From Branchiostoma belcheri (lineage: Eukaryota > Chordata > Leptocardii > Amphioxiformes > Branchiostomatidae): 64,000 bases of DNA. A program made the position numbers and the translations under genes. The stretch is taken from NCBI RefSeq assembly GCF_001625305.1, contig NW_017802436.1, forward strand, positions 999,251 to 1,063,250, in the 5' to 3' direction. Below, piece after piece: positions 24,208 through 34,470 of this stretch (position 1 is the stretch's first letter; each line of letters opens with the position of its first letter). The notes under the pieces were generated by a model. That model searched no databases. It saw nothing but the letters and a program-made list of their open reading frames with translations, and was not told the DNA's origin.

Positions 24208-24562
24208 TTAATAACCCCCATTTGTTTCCACGTTCTCCAAGGACTGCAGTGAAACAATTATGTTCACTGGAGCTTCATAGGGTACTACATTATGTTGACG
24301 CCAAAAAACAGTTACTCCAGAAACTAGATATGATGTTGGAAACGGCGAGACGTTTCAGCTAGTATCCACTAGCTTTCGTCAGTGACTGAGAGACCAGAAG
24401 AGAAATGCAGGTCTCTCGGTCATTGACGTCTGACCGTTTCCAAAATCATATCCAGTTGCTTGAGTAACTGTTTTAATAACCCCCATTTGTTTTCACCGTA
24501 CTCAAAGGACTGTAGTGGAACAATTATCTGCACTGGAGCTTCATAGGGTACTTTATTATGTT
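24208..24562. repeat. About 89-bp direct repeats bracketing a foldback element
   Basis: The block from ttaataacccccatttg to attatgtt occurs at 24208-24296 and 24473-24562 with scattered substitutions. Each copy abuts one end of the element at 24297-24472. Confidence 0.9.
24297..24472. mobile_element. Foldback family Y element, palindromic copy
   Basis: The left half runs gacgccaaaaaacagttact to cgtttcagctagtatcc. The right half carries the inverse, ending tccagttgcttgagtaactg. The centre includes gtcagtgactgagaga and ctctcggtcattgac. No coding frame. Confidence 0.75.
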
Positions 24563-24960
24563 AAGTTCAATATTGTGCCGCGTCGGTTTGGACCTTTTAT
24601 TTCTGTCAAACTGTGTAAAAATTCTTATCGTTGAAAAGAAAACTTAACTCTCCAGGGACTTTACTGAAACAATTATCTTCACTGGAGCTTCATAGGGTAC
24701 TACATTATGTTACGTTCAATGATCTGCCGTGTTGGTTTGGACATTTTTGCTCTGTCAAACTAAGTAGAAGTCCTTATTTTTGAAAAGAAAACTTAACAAC
24801 TCTCCAAGGACTATGCTGAAACAATTATCTTCACTGGAGCTTCATAGGGTACTTTGTTATGTTAAATTCAATGTTCTGCAGTGTCGATTTGGACCTTTAT
24901 CTGTCAAACTGAGTAAACATTCTCAAAGTTGGAAAGAACACTTAACAAAAAGAAAAAAAA
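24535..24960 (+). repeat. Tandem array, about 150-bp unit, three copies
   Basis: The word ggagcttcatagggtac recurs at 24535, 24683 and 24836 (and at 24269 before the foldback element). Units also share gaaacaattatcttcac and ttgaaaagaaaacttaac. Confidence 0.85.
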
Positions 24961-25159
24961 CTTTAGATACTCTCCGTCATACTGTCATCTACATTCAACA
25001 GTTGTTCAGAAACAATGGCATTATCTCGTGTTGTATTCAGAGCAATAAACAATGTATTGAAAAATCATAAAGGACAATTTTTTAAAATTGAAATATATTT
25101 CGTCTAATAAAGAACGTTTCCCAGTACAGCGTCCCATATACTTGATTTTCATGACATTA

Positions 25160-25240
25160 CATACTAAAATCTCAATGAAAAGCGGCCTTCAGGCCGATTG
25201 GGGCTACTTATGAATAAATAAGAATGTAATAAGAATACCA
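25160..25240 (+). mobile_element. Possible LINE-type 3' end
   Basis: Contains gcggccttcaggccgattgg and ttatgaataaataag, the style of the other LINE tails here. Weak. Confidence 0.25.
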
Positions 25241-25559
25241 AAGCCTGTACGTAAAATTAACCATATATGTGTACCATTAGCAGTAGCAACTAAACCAGAT
25301 ATCATAGAAATTAATAAATAACCAAATCTTTAAAGCAACAATAGTTGACTTTTCTTAATTTCATACATTCGCACGTAACTACTATTTAACTATCAGATTT
25401 TGTTTAGTAATAAATAATTTACTTACAAAATTTCCTATATCACAAAGTTTGGTTCAATAAGTTAAAACACACATGATACAGTGCGTACATTTTACGAAGG
25501 GAATCCTAATATCGACATAATATTCGCAAAGTTTTTCCAAGTTCGACTTCTGTCTCTAG

Positions 25560-25870
25560 CACGCAAGCGCCAAATCCTCCACATCACAGCCCACAATGCA
25601 ACAGTGGTACGCCAGGCCCCGCCATTCCTCCCGTCTGCGCCTGCGCGGAGAACGATTCAATGTCCCTTCATCGGTGACGTCACGCTGAACAGTTCCCGCG
25701 TTTTTGTCGTCAATGGACAAGTTCACTGGGCCCCTCGACTTTGAGGGTATGTGCAGTTTGTCAAAGACTTGCGAGGTGGCGCTCTTTGGTTTAAGGCTCG
25801 ATGCTGCATTTCCTAGTTTTCCCGCCAGGAGGCGCAATAGTGTTGACGATGATTGGCTACCTACAGTAGG
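25560..25870. promoter_or_regulatory. CpG-rich promoter-like islet with housekeeping-type sites
   Basis: In about 300 bp it contains cccacaatgca (25590-25600, a ZNF143/STAF-type motif), ctgcgcctgcgcgg (25635-25648, NRF1-type), the full CRE tgacgtca (25675-25682), ttttcccgcc (25817-25826, E2F-type) and an inverted CCAAT box attgg (25852). Such clusters are typical of bidirectional promoters of widely expressed animal genes. Neither direction shows a recognisable first coding exon. Sites were read by eye against remembered consensus sequences. Confidence 0.4.
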
Positions 25871-26107
25871 GGAAAGGTGAAAGAAGATGTTCGTTATCAC
25901 AAAAAGAAGTGTTATGAAAGTTTTATCGCTAACCATTCTTAACATTCCCTCGGTATCAATAGGATGAATTTCAAGGCTGGTGGCCTTAAAAATATCAGTC
26001 TGTATTTCTTTTCCCTTTCTATATGTTTCAGGCTTCATCTCTGACGAGGATGACTAAACAGAGCAGAATTATGTTTATTCCCCTCCCTCTCTGTGTGCCT
26101 GAACGTT

Positions 26108-26436
26108 TGTTGACGGCGCAGACCACACGGATCTGATACTAGAATGGCTAGTCTGTATTTCGTTCTCTTTCCCTCCCCCCCCTCTCTGAGTGTGTAATTA
26201 GAGGATAGATATCTTCAGTAACGCTTTTTGTTCTATGTGGGCCTGCACAGATGGTAAAAGGAGTGTGGGTATTGCTTGAAGCCTGCCTTCTTTCCGAGTC
26301 TCTAGAGTCTACTTACTGCTCTACTGTGTCAAAAGGGGCAGTTCACAAAACCCACCTTCGTCGCCCCTGGCAACTCGCGTTCCCGCCTCCCCCGATGAGA
26401 CGGATCGCTTGTTGACTGCGCAGACGACACGGATCT
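26108..26436 (+). repeat. 27-bp direct repeat pair
   Basis: The block tgttgac-(g/t)-gcgcagac with cacacggatct or gacacggatct endings occurs at 26108-26134 and 26410-26436. Confidence 0.8.
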
Positions 26437-26535
26437 CCCGCGGGAGGGCGCTGCCGCACAGCCGGCGGCCAGACCCCTGCACGCATGCGCACTGCAAGAA
26501 GACGAGGAGGGGCCCCGCCAAGGCTACGACGTAAT
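26380..26535. promoter_or_regulatory. CpG-rich islet with NRF1-type palindrome
   Basis: GC-rich against an AT-rich background. acgcatgcgcac at 26481-26492 fits the NRF1 palindrome. No start site could be set. Confidence 0.3.
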
Positions 26536-26634
26536 GGGACAGTTGCATTTCTAGAAAAAATCACAAAAGAATCTTGAAAAATTAGATGTTTCTAGTTCAA
26601 AAAACTAAACTAATCTGAACAGGCTATCAAAGTT

Positions 26635-26751
26635 TTTTTCCGGATTTTTTTTTTTATTTATGACAACATAATCATATACATAGCAACACAAGTATATTTA
26701 ACATGCATAAGGCGAAAGCATAAGGCTATAAAAACTGGCAAGGAGCAGTAG
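26635..26751 (-). mobile_element. Short 5'-truncated retroposon with perfect 13-bp target duplication
   Basis: On the minus strand it ends cataaataaa followed by an A-run, a processed 3' end. The 13-bp word ggctatcaaagtt lies on both sides (26622-26634 and 26752-26764) without mismatch. Confidence 0.8.
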
Positions 26752-26764
26752 GGCTATCAAAGTT

Positions 26765-27905
26765 ATAGTTTGATAAACGAGTTGATGACATACGAAATTC
26801 AAAGACTATGAACACTCAACACGGCAAGCTTCTCTGTAATAAAGATACATGTACAAATAGAACTAAACAAGAAGGTCTTGAGGCTTTGTATCGTACAGTT
26901 TGACAAGCCGGAGGTAAGATCTAGATGCTACTGAAATATTCAAAGGAAATCCATAATCAAGAACTGTAAGCCAAACCCTACCTTTTCTTTCTGAACCAGC
27001 AGTAAATTTTCTCGAAGACAAGAATTCTACGCCACCCACTCGTTCACGCTGTTCTCTGCTTTTGATCGCTTCTGCACTGCTAACCGTTAGTTTTGTTCAT
27101 TGTCTGCTAACTGTTATCAACAGCACAAGCATCCTGTTATCATCAAATGACATGCAGAGGACAGGCAAGTGACGTGTGTGTTTGGTGATATCTGCTCTGT
27201 AGGCCACATCAAGGATGCAGACTGTCGACATAAACTACCAACATATAAGGCGAAGGAGAATGTAGGATGATTAACTTAGTTACTACTACTATACGGTGTA
27301 TGCTGAAAGAGGGCCACTTCGCGAATGACATATAGAAATTTTGTCCCTGTCTAAAAAGACATAAGAAGCTTTTCCTTGCATGGAATTAAGCATATACAAA
27401 GGATGTTTTCGACAAAATCGATTTGGTCTTGGCTTACACGTCCAAACAAAAGCACGGAAATACTTAAACCAGTTTGTATCATGAAGGATGTGTTTTCTGT
27501 AGTTATATAAACTCACCGTCTGTACCTTCTACATTTAAAACACTCATCGAAGACAGTCTGTAACAAACGGAAACAAACAGGGTTATACAGAACTGGTAGA
27601 CAGATAGTAAATTGAATGTTTATATGTATATATTGTGTACTCAAATATGATGTATGTGTCATAATTTTATGTTATGTGTATGTTACATGTCTGTTTATGT
27701 TATTATGTAAGGAAGAGTAGTTAAGTCATGTATGTTTATATATGTGCTATCACAAATGGAGGTCTTTAAAACAATAAATAATCAGACAGACGTCCATGTC
27801 AGGAACTAACATGACGTCAGGTTTACGTCATATGGAAAGAACATTGAGACTGATAGAGAATCCTTGGTGATATCTTAAACATCAAAGGGCGCTTCAAAGG
27901 CCTTT
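26765..27905. other. Unassigned sequence
   Basis: No gene. An AT-rich stretch around 27610-27790 with acaataaataatc resembles a 3' UTR or retroelement tail, but no coding part precedes it. Confidence 0.35.
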
Positions 27906-27906
27906 A

Positions 27907-29090
27907 AATCTGTGACAGTAAGCGTCTACCATATTTACGTTCTAATGTCAGTATGTAGTCCAGCGTTAATTTTTCTCTAAGAAAAGACAACAATGTCGCA
28001 GACTTCAGTTTTAAATCTGTACAAGGCACAAGGCAGTATACCCTATCAGAACAGTGATATAACGTACAAAATCAACCAGACTTGAAACTAACGTACTTAC
28101 CTTCCGTAAGGATGCAGTCACACCACCCCACCCAAAGTATCGGGTTGCAGGTTTTCCCGCCGGCGAGAATCTGTCGTCATTATTAACAAGCTGACGGTTT
28201 AAACAACCATAAATGGTTATAAACATTAAATCTGTGACAGTAACTATCTATGATATTTACATCCGACATGACTACGAGGTCTAGTTGTAATTTTTCTTAG
28301 AAAAAAAGACAAAATGACTCCGACTTCAGTTCTAAATCCCTGTCAGGAGTAAGAACCAATCAGAACGCTTTTCATTACCTTCCCTCTACGATATCATGTT
28401 ACAGGTTTTCCCGCCCACGGGAATCTGTGGCCATTACTAGGAAGTTAGAGCTTCAAACAATTACAAATGACAGTAAATACTAAACCTGTGACAGTAACTC
28501 TCTTTTATATTTACGTTCTAATATCAGTACGGTGTTTAACGTTAATTTTTCTTCTCCGAAAACACAAAATAACACAGACTTTATTTTTAAATCCGGGCGA
28601 GGCGATAGAACCAATCAGCATACTGCAATTGAATGATTGACAGATAGTTTCCCGCCGTAAGAATGAAGTCTTACCTCTTTATCCACGCTATCAGGCTACA
28701 AGTCTTCCTGCTCGCAGAAATGTGCCGTCAGCATTAGAAAGTTAGAGCGTTAAACCATTAGAAATGACCGTGGATACTAAACCTATGCGAGTAAATGTCT
28801 ATTATATTTACGGTCTGACAGGAATACGGAGTCTAATATTAGTTTTCTTGCTCTGAAAACAGAAAATGCCACAGACCTCAGTTCCAAATGAGTGCAAAGC
28901 AAAGGAACCAATCAGCACGCTGATTGAGGATGATTGGCATGCCATTTCCCGCCCGCGAATGAGAGAACCAATCAGAACGCTAGTTCGGGATGATTGGCAG
29001 GTCTTTTCCCGCTTTACGAATGACGATGTAAACAACTTTGCCCGCGAATGAGAGAACCAATCAGGATGGATTCTACGGATGATTGATACA
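27907..29090 (+). promoter_or_regulatory. Four diverged copies of a CCAAT/E2F-bearing module (260-320 bp each)
   Basis: Units begin near 27907, 28228, 28485 and 28780 with ctgtgacagtaa or a variant. They share acagacttcagtt-like and gttttcccgcc blocks. The octamer tttcccgc (E2F consensus type) lies at 28153, 28407, 28648, 28945 and 29005. CCAAT boxes lie at 28356, 28611, 28908, 28968 and 29057, with inverted ones at 28932 and 28992. In unit 4 the order CCAAT, inverted CCAAT, E2F occurs twice. This resembles promoters of cell-cycle or histone genes, but no such gene follows in the window. Confidence 0.5.
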
Positions 29091-29164
29091 TAGCTGCTTG
29101 TTTGTATCTTTGTGGAGTTTAAGAGCGGTCAGAGAGAAATATAGAACATGCAGGGAAAATGTAA

Positions 29165-29430
29165 ATACCTACACATGCAAAAAGAGACAAGAAAAGATTG
29201 TTTAAAAGTAAGAAATATACACCCTTAACTGAAATGAATATGTATTCGGCAAAGAACTAAATCGTCCACACATGGAAAACTACCTTCACATGCAAAAAGA
29301 GACAAGAAAAGTTTGTTTTAAAAGCAGGAAATATACACCCTTAACTGGAACAGAGATATATTTGGCAATGAGCTAAATTATCCACACATGGAAAACCACC
29401 TACACATGCGAAGACAGGAAAAACACACTC
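29165..29430 (+). repeat. Tandem repeat, about 112-bp unit, 2.3 copies
   Basis: The words cacatgcaaaaagagacaag, tatacacccttaactg and ccacacatggaaaac repeat from about 29171, 29281 and 29396. Confidence 0.85.
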
Positions 29431-29634
29431 AGCCACCCCCGTATGTTTTTGTAACCTACACCCTATGAATGATCATGCAGGAACGTTTAACTTGGGGGTG
29501 CGAACTGAAAGAATGCCTCGTGGTTTGAAGGAAGTATATTAGTTGGCAGTTGGAGAGAAAGTTGGAGCGGAATTCTCGCCCGCAGTAATTCTAGCAAGCT
29601 GTCGAAAGGTCGCAACTGTCGGAGAATATTTGAA

Positions 29635-29925
29635 GAAGAAATTCTACCAGCTGTAGGCAGACGTGAATGGAGAAAAGCCGTTACACAGAGGTACTGGCTA
29701 CTGCAATAAGTTTTTTTGCTACATTATCTTTCCACGTGGTCCCTTAATTGAAAGGGAATAGTACTAACGTCATGCGTTATTTTAGCCTTAAGTTTCAGTC
29801 ACTTTTAAGGTCGATCATGAATTATGTTTCTACCAACTGGAGGCAGACGTGAATGGAGAAAAGCGGTTACATAGAGGTACGGAAATTTTTTTGCTACATT
29901 ATCTTTCCACGTGGTCCCTTGTCTA
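29635..29925 (+). repeat. Duplicated 95-100-bp segment, exon-like
   Basis: Copies at about 29640-29740 and 29828-29925 share tctaccagctg or tctaccaactg, ggcagacgtgaatggagaaa, agaggtac and ctttccacgtggtccctt. The first copy is open for about 20 codons before gaggtac, which could be a splice donor context. A diverged piece of the intervening sequence recurs at 31250-31345. Confidence 0.65.
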
Positions 29926-30369
29926 ATGTGGCGTTCATAGAACTCAGACAATGCGTGAACCATGCTATGTACGAACTTATGAATGCATAACGGTAAGAGG
30001 CAACGGTAAGTTTTTCTATAGCTCTGAACATTGACTGCAACAGGATTTCACGAACATGTATGTCTATTTTTTACTGAGCTGGTATGAATAACAATTTTTT
30101 ACAGTAGCTTTCCTTATATTATGGTGCAAAGTCAAAGCAAAGTTAAACTAAGAAGAGTTATATGTGTATTTAATTAGGCACAATCGCACAATGCATAGGG
30201 TATACAGACAATGAAATTGTGACATAGTGGAACAAGTGACTATTCTAAACATTACTACGGAATACTATATAATTTTTTTTGGCTTTGACTTCCTTTGTTT
30301 AAGCATAAGTGCGGTTCCGTTTAGTGTTAGAAGAATTTTGGACCTGCATGCCTAATATGGAGCGGCATC

Positions 30370-30403
30370 GGGGATTCCAGGGAATTCCCTGGGCTAAAAA
30401 TAG
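30370..30403. promoter_or_regulatory. Clustered NF-kB-type and MEF2-type sites
   Basis: ggggattcca (30370) is followed directly by the perfect palindrome gggaattccc (30380-30389), then ctaaaaatag (30394-30403), which fits the MEF2 consensus. An ETS-type acttcctgt lies near 30441. Function is inferred from consensus words only. Confidence 0.3.
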
Positions 30404-30552
30404 CCTGGCAGGTGCCCCACGTCCGGGCTGCGGTCTGACTCACTTCCTGTGAGCTGTTCCTGGTGTTGGGCAGAGCTAGTCTCCACCCACCAAACTATCA
30501 TAACATGATTTACTGGTCACGTCTTCCTGTTCAATCGACCCACTGGTATTTA

Positions 30553-30587
30553 TAACTCACTCACTCACTCACTCACTCACTCACTCC
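30553..30587 (+). repeat. (ACTC)n microsatellite
   Basis: Eight or so uninterrupted actc units. Confidence 0.97.
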
Positions 30588-30743
30588 TCCGGAGATGCAC
30601 GGTGTGCGTCGAGCCTACCAGGGGAACCAGTTCCCTTCACCTTTGTCTAACCTGGGCGAGCCCCTACGCTTCGTATACGGGGTGATGCTGCCCAGTGCCA
30701 GGTCCTTGACGATTTTAGTTTAAACATGAAATTAACTAAAACA

Positions 30744-30766
30744 TCAACAACAACAACAACAACAAA
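30744..30766 (+). repeat. (CAA)n microsatellite
   Basis: About seven caa units. Confidence 0.95.
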
Positions 30767-30769
30767 TCA

Positions 30770-32740
30770 ATACCGCATTATAGTTATTGGAATCAGTATT
30801 GTTAAGGTAATTAAAGCAGCTGCATATCACAAATATTTTGCTAGGAGGCGATGGTGCAAACTTAGGTTTCAAGGCATCCATGTATACTTGTCGTGCTTGT
30901 CGTTAGTACAACATGAGGATGTTTATGTTTGACCATTTTCTCAGGTGTGCATGAATCAAGAACTTTAAACAGATTTCTCAGGTTTTGATCACGTCACTTG
31001 TTATTCTTTGGGTACGGTACAGGGTACAATTGCGATAATTGACAGGAGTTGAGCCATGCACATAATTATGTTGTTGGAGTCAAATCTGTGGTCTGATCGA
31101 TGTAGCCATGTTTATCAAACCAAACAAGAAAGCGATGTCCAACATCGGTATTTCAGCAACAGGAGCCACCACAACTACTACTGAATCGAAAAAAAAGTCT
31201 TGGCAAAAGTAATTTTGGCAAACATAAAGGAGCATGTTAGGTCGCCGGGACCACAAGATATGATTGAAAGGGACTAAAAAGACGTCAGAAAATACGTTGT
31301 CTTAGTCTTGAGTTACAGTCACTTTAAGGACAATCATGAATTACGTAATTTGAAACCCTGAACGTCGAAAGCTCTAAATGATTACGTCATGTCTCAACTA
31401 TAAAAGGAAAGTTGAGGACAATGTTAGAAAATAGTTTAATCTTTTTGATATATAAAAAGGTCGATCAGGGAGAAACAGCTGCGTAAACTTGATACTTGAT
31501 AAACTTGAGTTGTAATCGGCAGTGATTCTCTTGTGTTAATAGAGTTCTATCTTTGAAATAAGGTCGAGCTACAACACCTCACGCCTGCTGTTACATACGT
31601 CACGATGACGTCATGGTGACGTACGGTGATGCGTCATACAGTGGTAATGATTACATGTTTTGGCAGTACATCATATGTGAACAAGGGGTATATTTGAGTA
31701 AACATGGCGGGTGTCAAAACTTATGATGATCAAAATATTAGCCTAAACACTGACATTTTAGTATATGTAACATTGACAAGTTATACTTCGTCATAATTGA
31801 GAGGTCTTGTAGGGACTAAAAATTCTTAACGTTTTTGTTAAGTCAAATTTTCATAGTTTTTGTTTTTACCTCTGAGTTAGTAGTTGCTGTTTTGTTTGTT
31901 CGTAATGCGAATCTTCGATGTGTACCTTGGTAGACAAATCACTGTATAGAGCACTTTATGTGTGCGTATCTACAAATACAAGACCTCCAAAGCAGATGTA
32001 CCCACCAGAAACCGTTTAGAAGGGATGTACCAAAATGGGTTTACAACACTATTAAACGGCTAGGTCTGTATAAGAGTCATTGACCTTGGGGTGTTTAATA
32101 GGGATTGCTAACCTCTGCACCACATTTTCTGAAATTTCCTGTTCACGAACATCATCTAGCTGCATACAGTTGTTTTCTCGGAAGGTGATATTTGACGACT
32201 TCCCGGATGTCGCAATCCTTCGGTCGATGATGACCCTAATGTAGCCTCAGAAGCAGACGTCGTCGCTGGGCTTGTCTTCTTTGCGTCTTACGATGATCGT
32301 ACGATGGCGAACTGACTCTAGTACATTCTTTGGACGGTCGTGCCAGTGTTTGACAACTTTCAGCAGTCTTCTTATGGCAAAGGTTTTTTTAGATCCTTGT
32401 CGTCGGTTGATTCTGCCACTGTCCGCTTGAAAACAAAAATTCTACCGTATCAAAATCTTACGACGACCTAGAGCCACGACGACTGTGACCATGCCGTTGC
32501 GTGCCATAGCAGGTTCTTGCTGATAGAAACGCAGAAGTAGCAAGAATACCGACATTCAATCAGACACCAGCACGAAATAAGCCATAATAAGTCCTAGGAC
32601 GACGCCTGCGGTAGAGTCTAGATGACATCATCATTTTTGTCCGAGCGAAGGTCGACTGGGAACTGGTCCGTCAGCAGAACGCGTTTAAGCTCGAGTCATA
32701 TGCCGGTTTACTTACGGACTTAGATAACCCGAGCATGCCT
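30770..32740. other. Unassigned sequence
   Basis: No gene. 31250-31345 is an old copy of sequence at 29740-29830. A segment near 32440-32510 (cttacgacgacct, gactgtgacca) resembles 54700-54765. Confidence 0.35.
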
Positions 32741-32754
32741 TTGTATCCGCTGCT

Positions 32755-32795
32755 CTCATTGGTCGCTGCTATGTACAGTTGCTACGCAACATGTA
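32755..32795. promoter_or_regulatory. RFX X-box-like palindrome next to inverted CCAAT
   Basis: gttgctacgcaac (32778-32790) is near the RFX X-box, and attggt lies 16 bp upstream. The pairing of X-box and CCAAT is known in animal promoters. There is no gene context. Confidence 0.2.
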
Positions 32796-32859
32796 TGTGG
32801 AAGATTAATGACATGATACGGGCCTCTTCGGGCCCGAGAGCAAATCGGTAACGGCGTAT

Positions 32860-33420
32860 TTCATATCTTTCCTTGTAGTTTTCTTATACTTACTCCTTTT
32901 AAAGATAACTTTATCACAATATTCTTTACGCTATGTGTAGTGTAGTGTATCCAACACGATATAGTTGTATTATTGCTGAGTAAGGGAATGTTGCTTCGTC
33001 CTGCTGGTACAAAAATGTAGGACTGTGAAGTTGTTTGTCGGATTTTTGCATCGTGGCGGGGTCTAAAGATCACACTGGTGATGAAATGGTAGCGTCGCGT
33101 GCGGCCCGCGAGCTTTGCGGTCGCGACAGAGTGCGAGTCTGTACGCTCGGACGTTGAGTAATCGTTGCATTGCACGTTTTCGCTTGTGTGGCAACGTTGC
33201 AGTTGATGCGGACTTCGATGTGTTATGTAACTTGGTGGTTAAACCACAATGCAACGCTGTCAAACATCGTCAAAGAGTCGCGACCTGCAGTCAAGCAATG
33301 AAGCGTGCGCGTGCCGGCGGTTTCTGAACTTAATTTGTCATAGTCCAAGCAATGGGCGACCGTGATTGTGCTGTGTTCGTATGTATTTTAATATTTCCGA
33401 TGTTTTACCGAGCTTAGAGT
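32860..33420. other. CpG-containing unassigned sequence
   Basis: 33095-33330 is CpG-rich (for example ggcccgcgagctttgcgg). Overlapping short frames lie on both strands, none recognised. It could be a promoter islet. Confidence 0.3.
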
Positions 33421-33425
33421 ACTAA

Positions 33426-33654
33426 GGCCACACTAACTGTTTGTTGGTTCTCGGACATTTTAGTTCAAAAGATCGCAAGCAGACATCATAAAATGAGAAG
33501 GCTGGGAAGAAAACTTGAATATGACTGTATTTACTACATAACACTGAGTCCACCGAGGCATCAACCAGGTCCTCAGATTTTGCTTTCATTAGGTTTTTCC
33601 AGTTAACAATATTTTCCAAAAATCCGAGAATCAACAAATGTAATTGGTGTGGCC
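33426..33654. mobile_element. Harbinger-like MITE
   Basis: The ends are ggccacactaactgtttgtt and its inverse finishing gtaattggtgtggcc. TAA flanks both sides (33423-33425 and 33655-33657), which fits the 3-bp target duplication of PIF/Harbinger. The interior matches 36361-36579, including ggcatcaaccaggtcctcag. No transposase. Confidence 0.85.
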
Positions 33655-33994
33655 TAAAGGATCTATATTCTTTATTCCCAAGCTCTTCAGATCATTAGTG
33701 CATCTTAGGTTTTGCAACTTTTGTTCAAGCCCAAAATTTTGTGATAGTTTTAGTCACGGAGAGTATAGGTTATAGAGGTTCTACTGCCTAGTTTTTACTC
33801 CTGTGCTCCTTTTAAAGCTGGCCTCTTTTGGATCAGCTGTTCTGAAAAAATATTTGCCCCTCGTCTTTGCTCAGCAAACCAGTCAATCACTGCAAGCTGA
33901 ATGATGACCTTTGAATTACTTATTGTGTTCGGCAGGATTGTACCATTTGAAAAATAAGGGGGTGGTAAGGTGAGACCAGTAAGATTCAGAGCAA

Positions 33995-34470
33995 AAATAG
34001 CTAATTATGCAGCAACTTTGAACTGTACTTTTCAACACAAAGAGACTGTACTTTCCAACACAAAGAGTTGGTGTTAACCAAATTTTTGACTGCAAGTCCA
34101 GTCTCTGTCAAGATATATAGCAGAAATAGCTAATTATGCAGTAAGTTTAACTGTACTTTCCAACATAGCGTTGATGTTCACAGGTCCAAATTTTCACAGG
34201 TCCAGTCTTTGTCAATATAGTAGAAATAGCTAATTATGCAGTAAGTTTAGACTATATTTTCCAACAGACTTGAAGAGTTGGTGTTGCCCAAATTTTCGAT
34301 TGTACAAGTCCAGTCTTTTTTTTAAGTTCATCTGTGTTGGTAGAAGTTATTATGAAACATAATGACTGTAGTTTGAGCTGTAAGATCCACCAAAAAAATT
34401 GACTCAACAAATTTTTTTACTGTACAACTCCAGTCTTTGTCAAGGAATGAGCAATCCATTGCTTCCGAGA
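33995..34470 (+). repeat. Tandem array, about 105-125-bp unit, about four copies
   Basis: aatagctaattatgcag recurs at about 33999, 34125 and 34226. The blocks ctgtactttccaaca, gagttggtgttg and ccagtctttgtcaa also recur. An inverted relative lies at 49165-49245. Confidence 0.8.

Noticed and set aside
25556-26038. 160-codon minus frame, the longest not caused by N
   Set aside because: It runs through a promoter-like islet, has no recognised domain and its composition is not convincing. A chance frame in GC-rich DNA is more likely.
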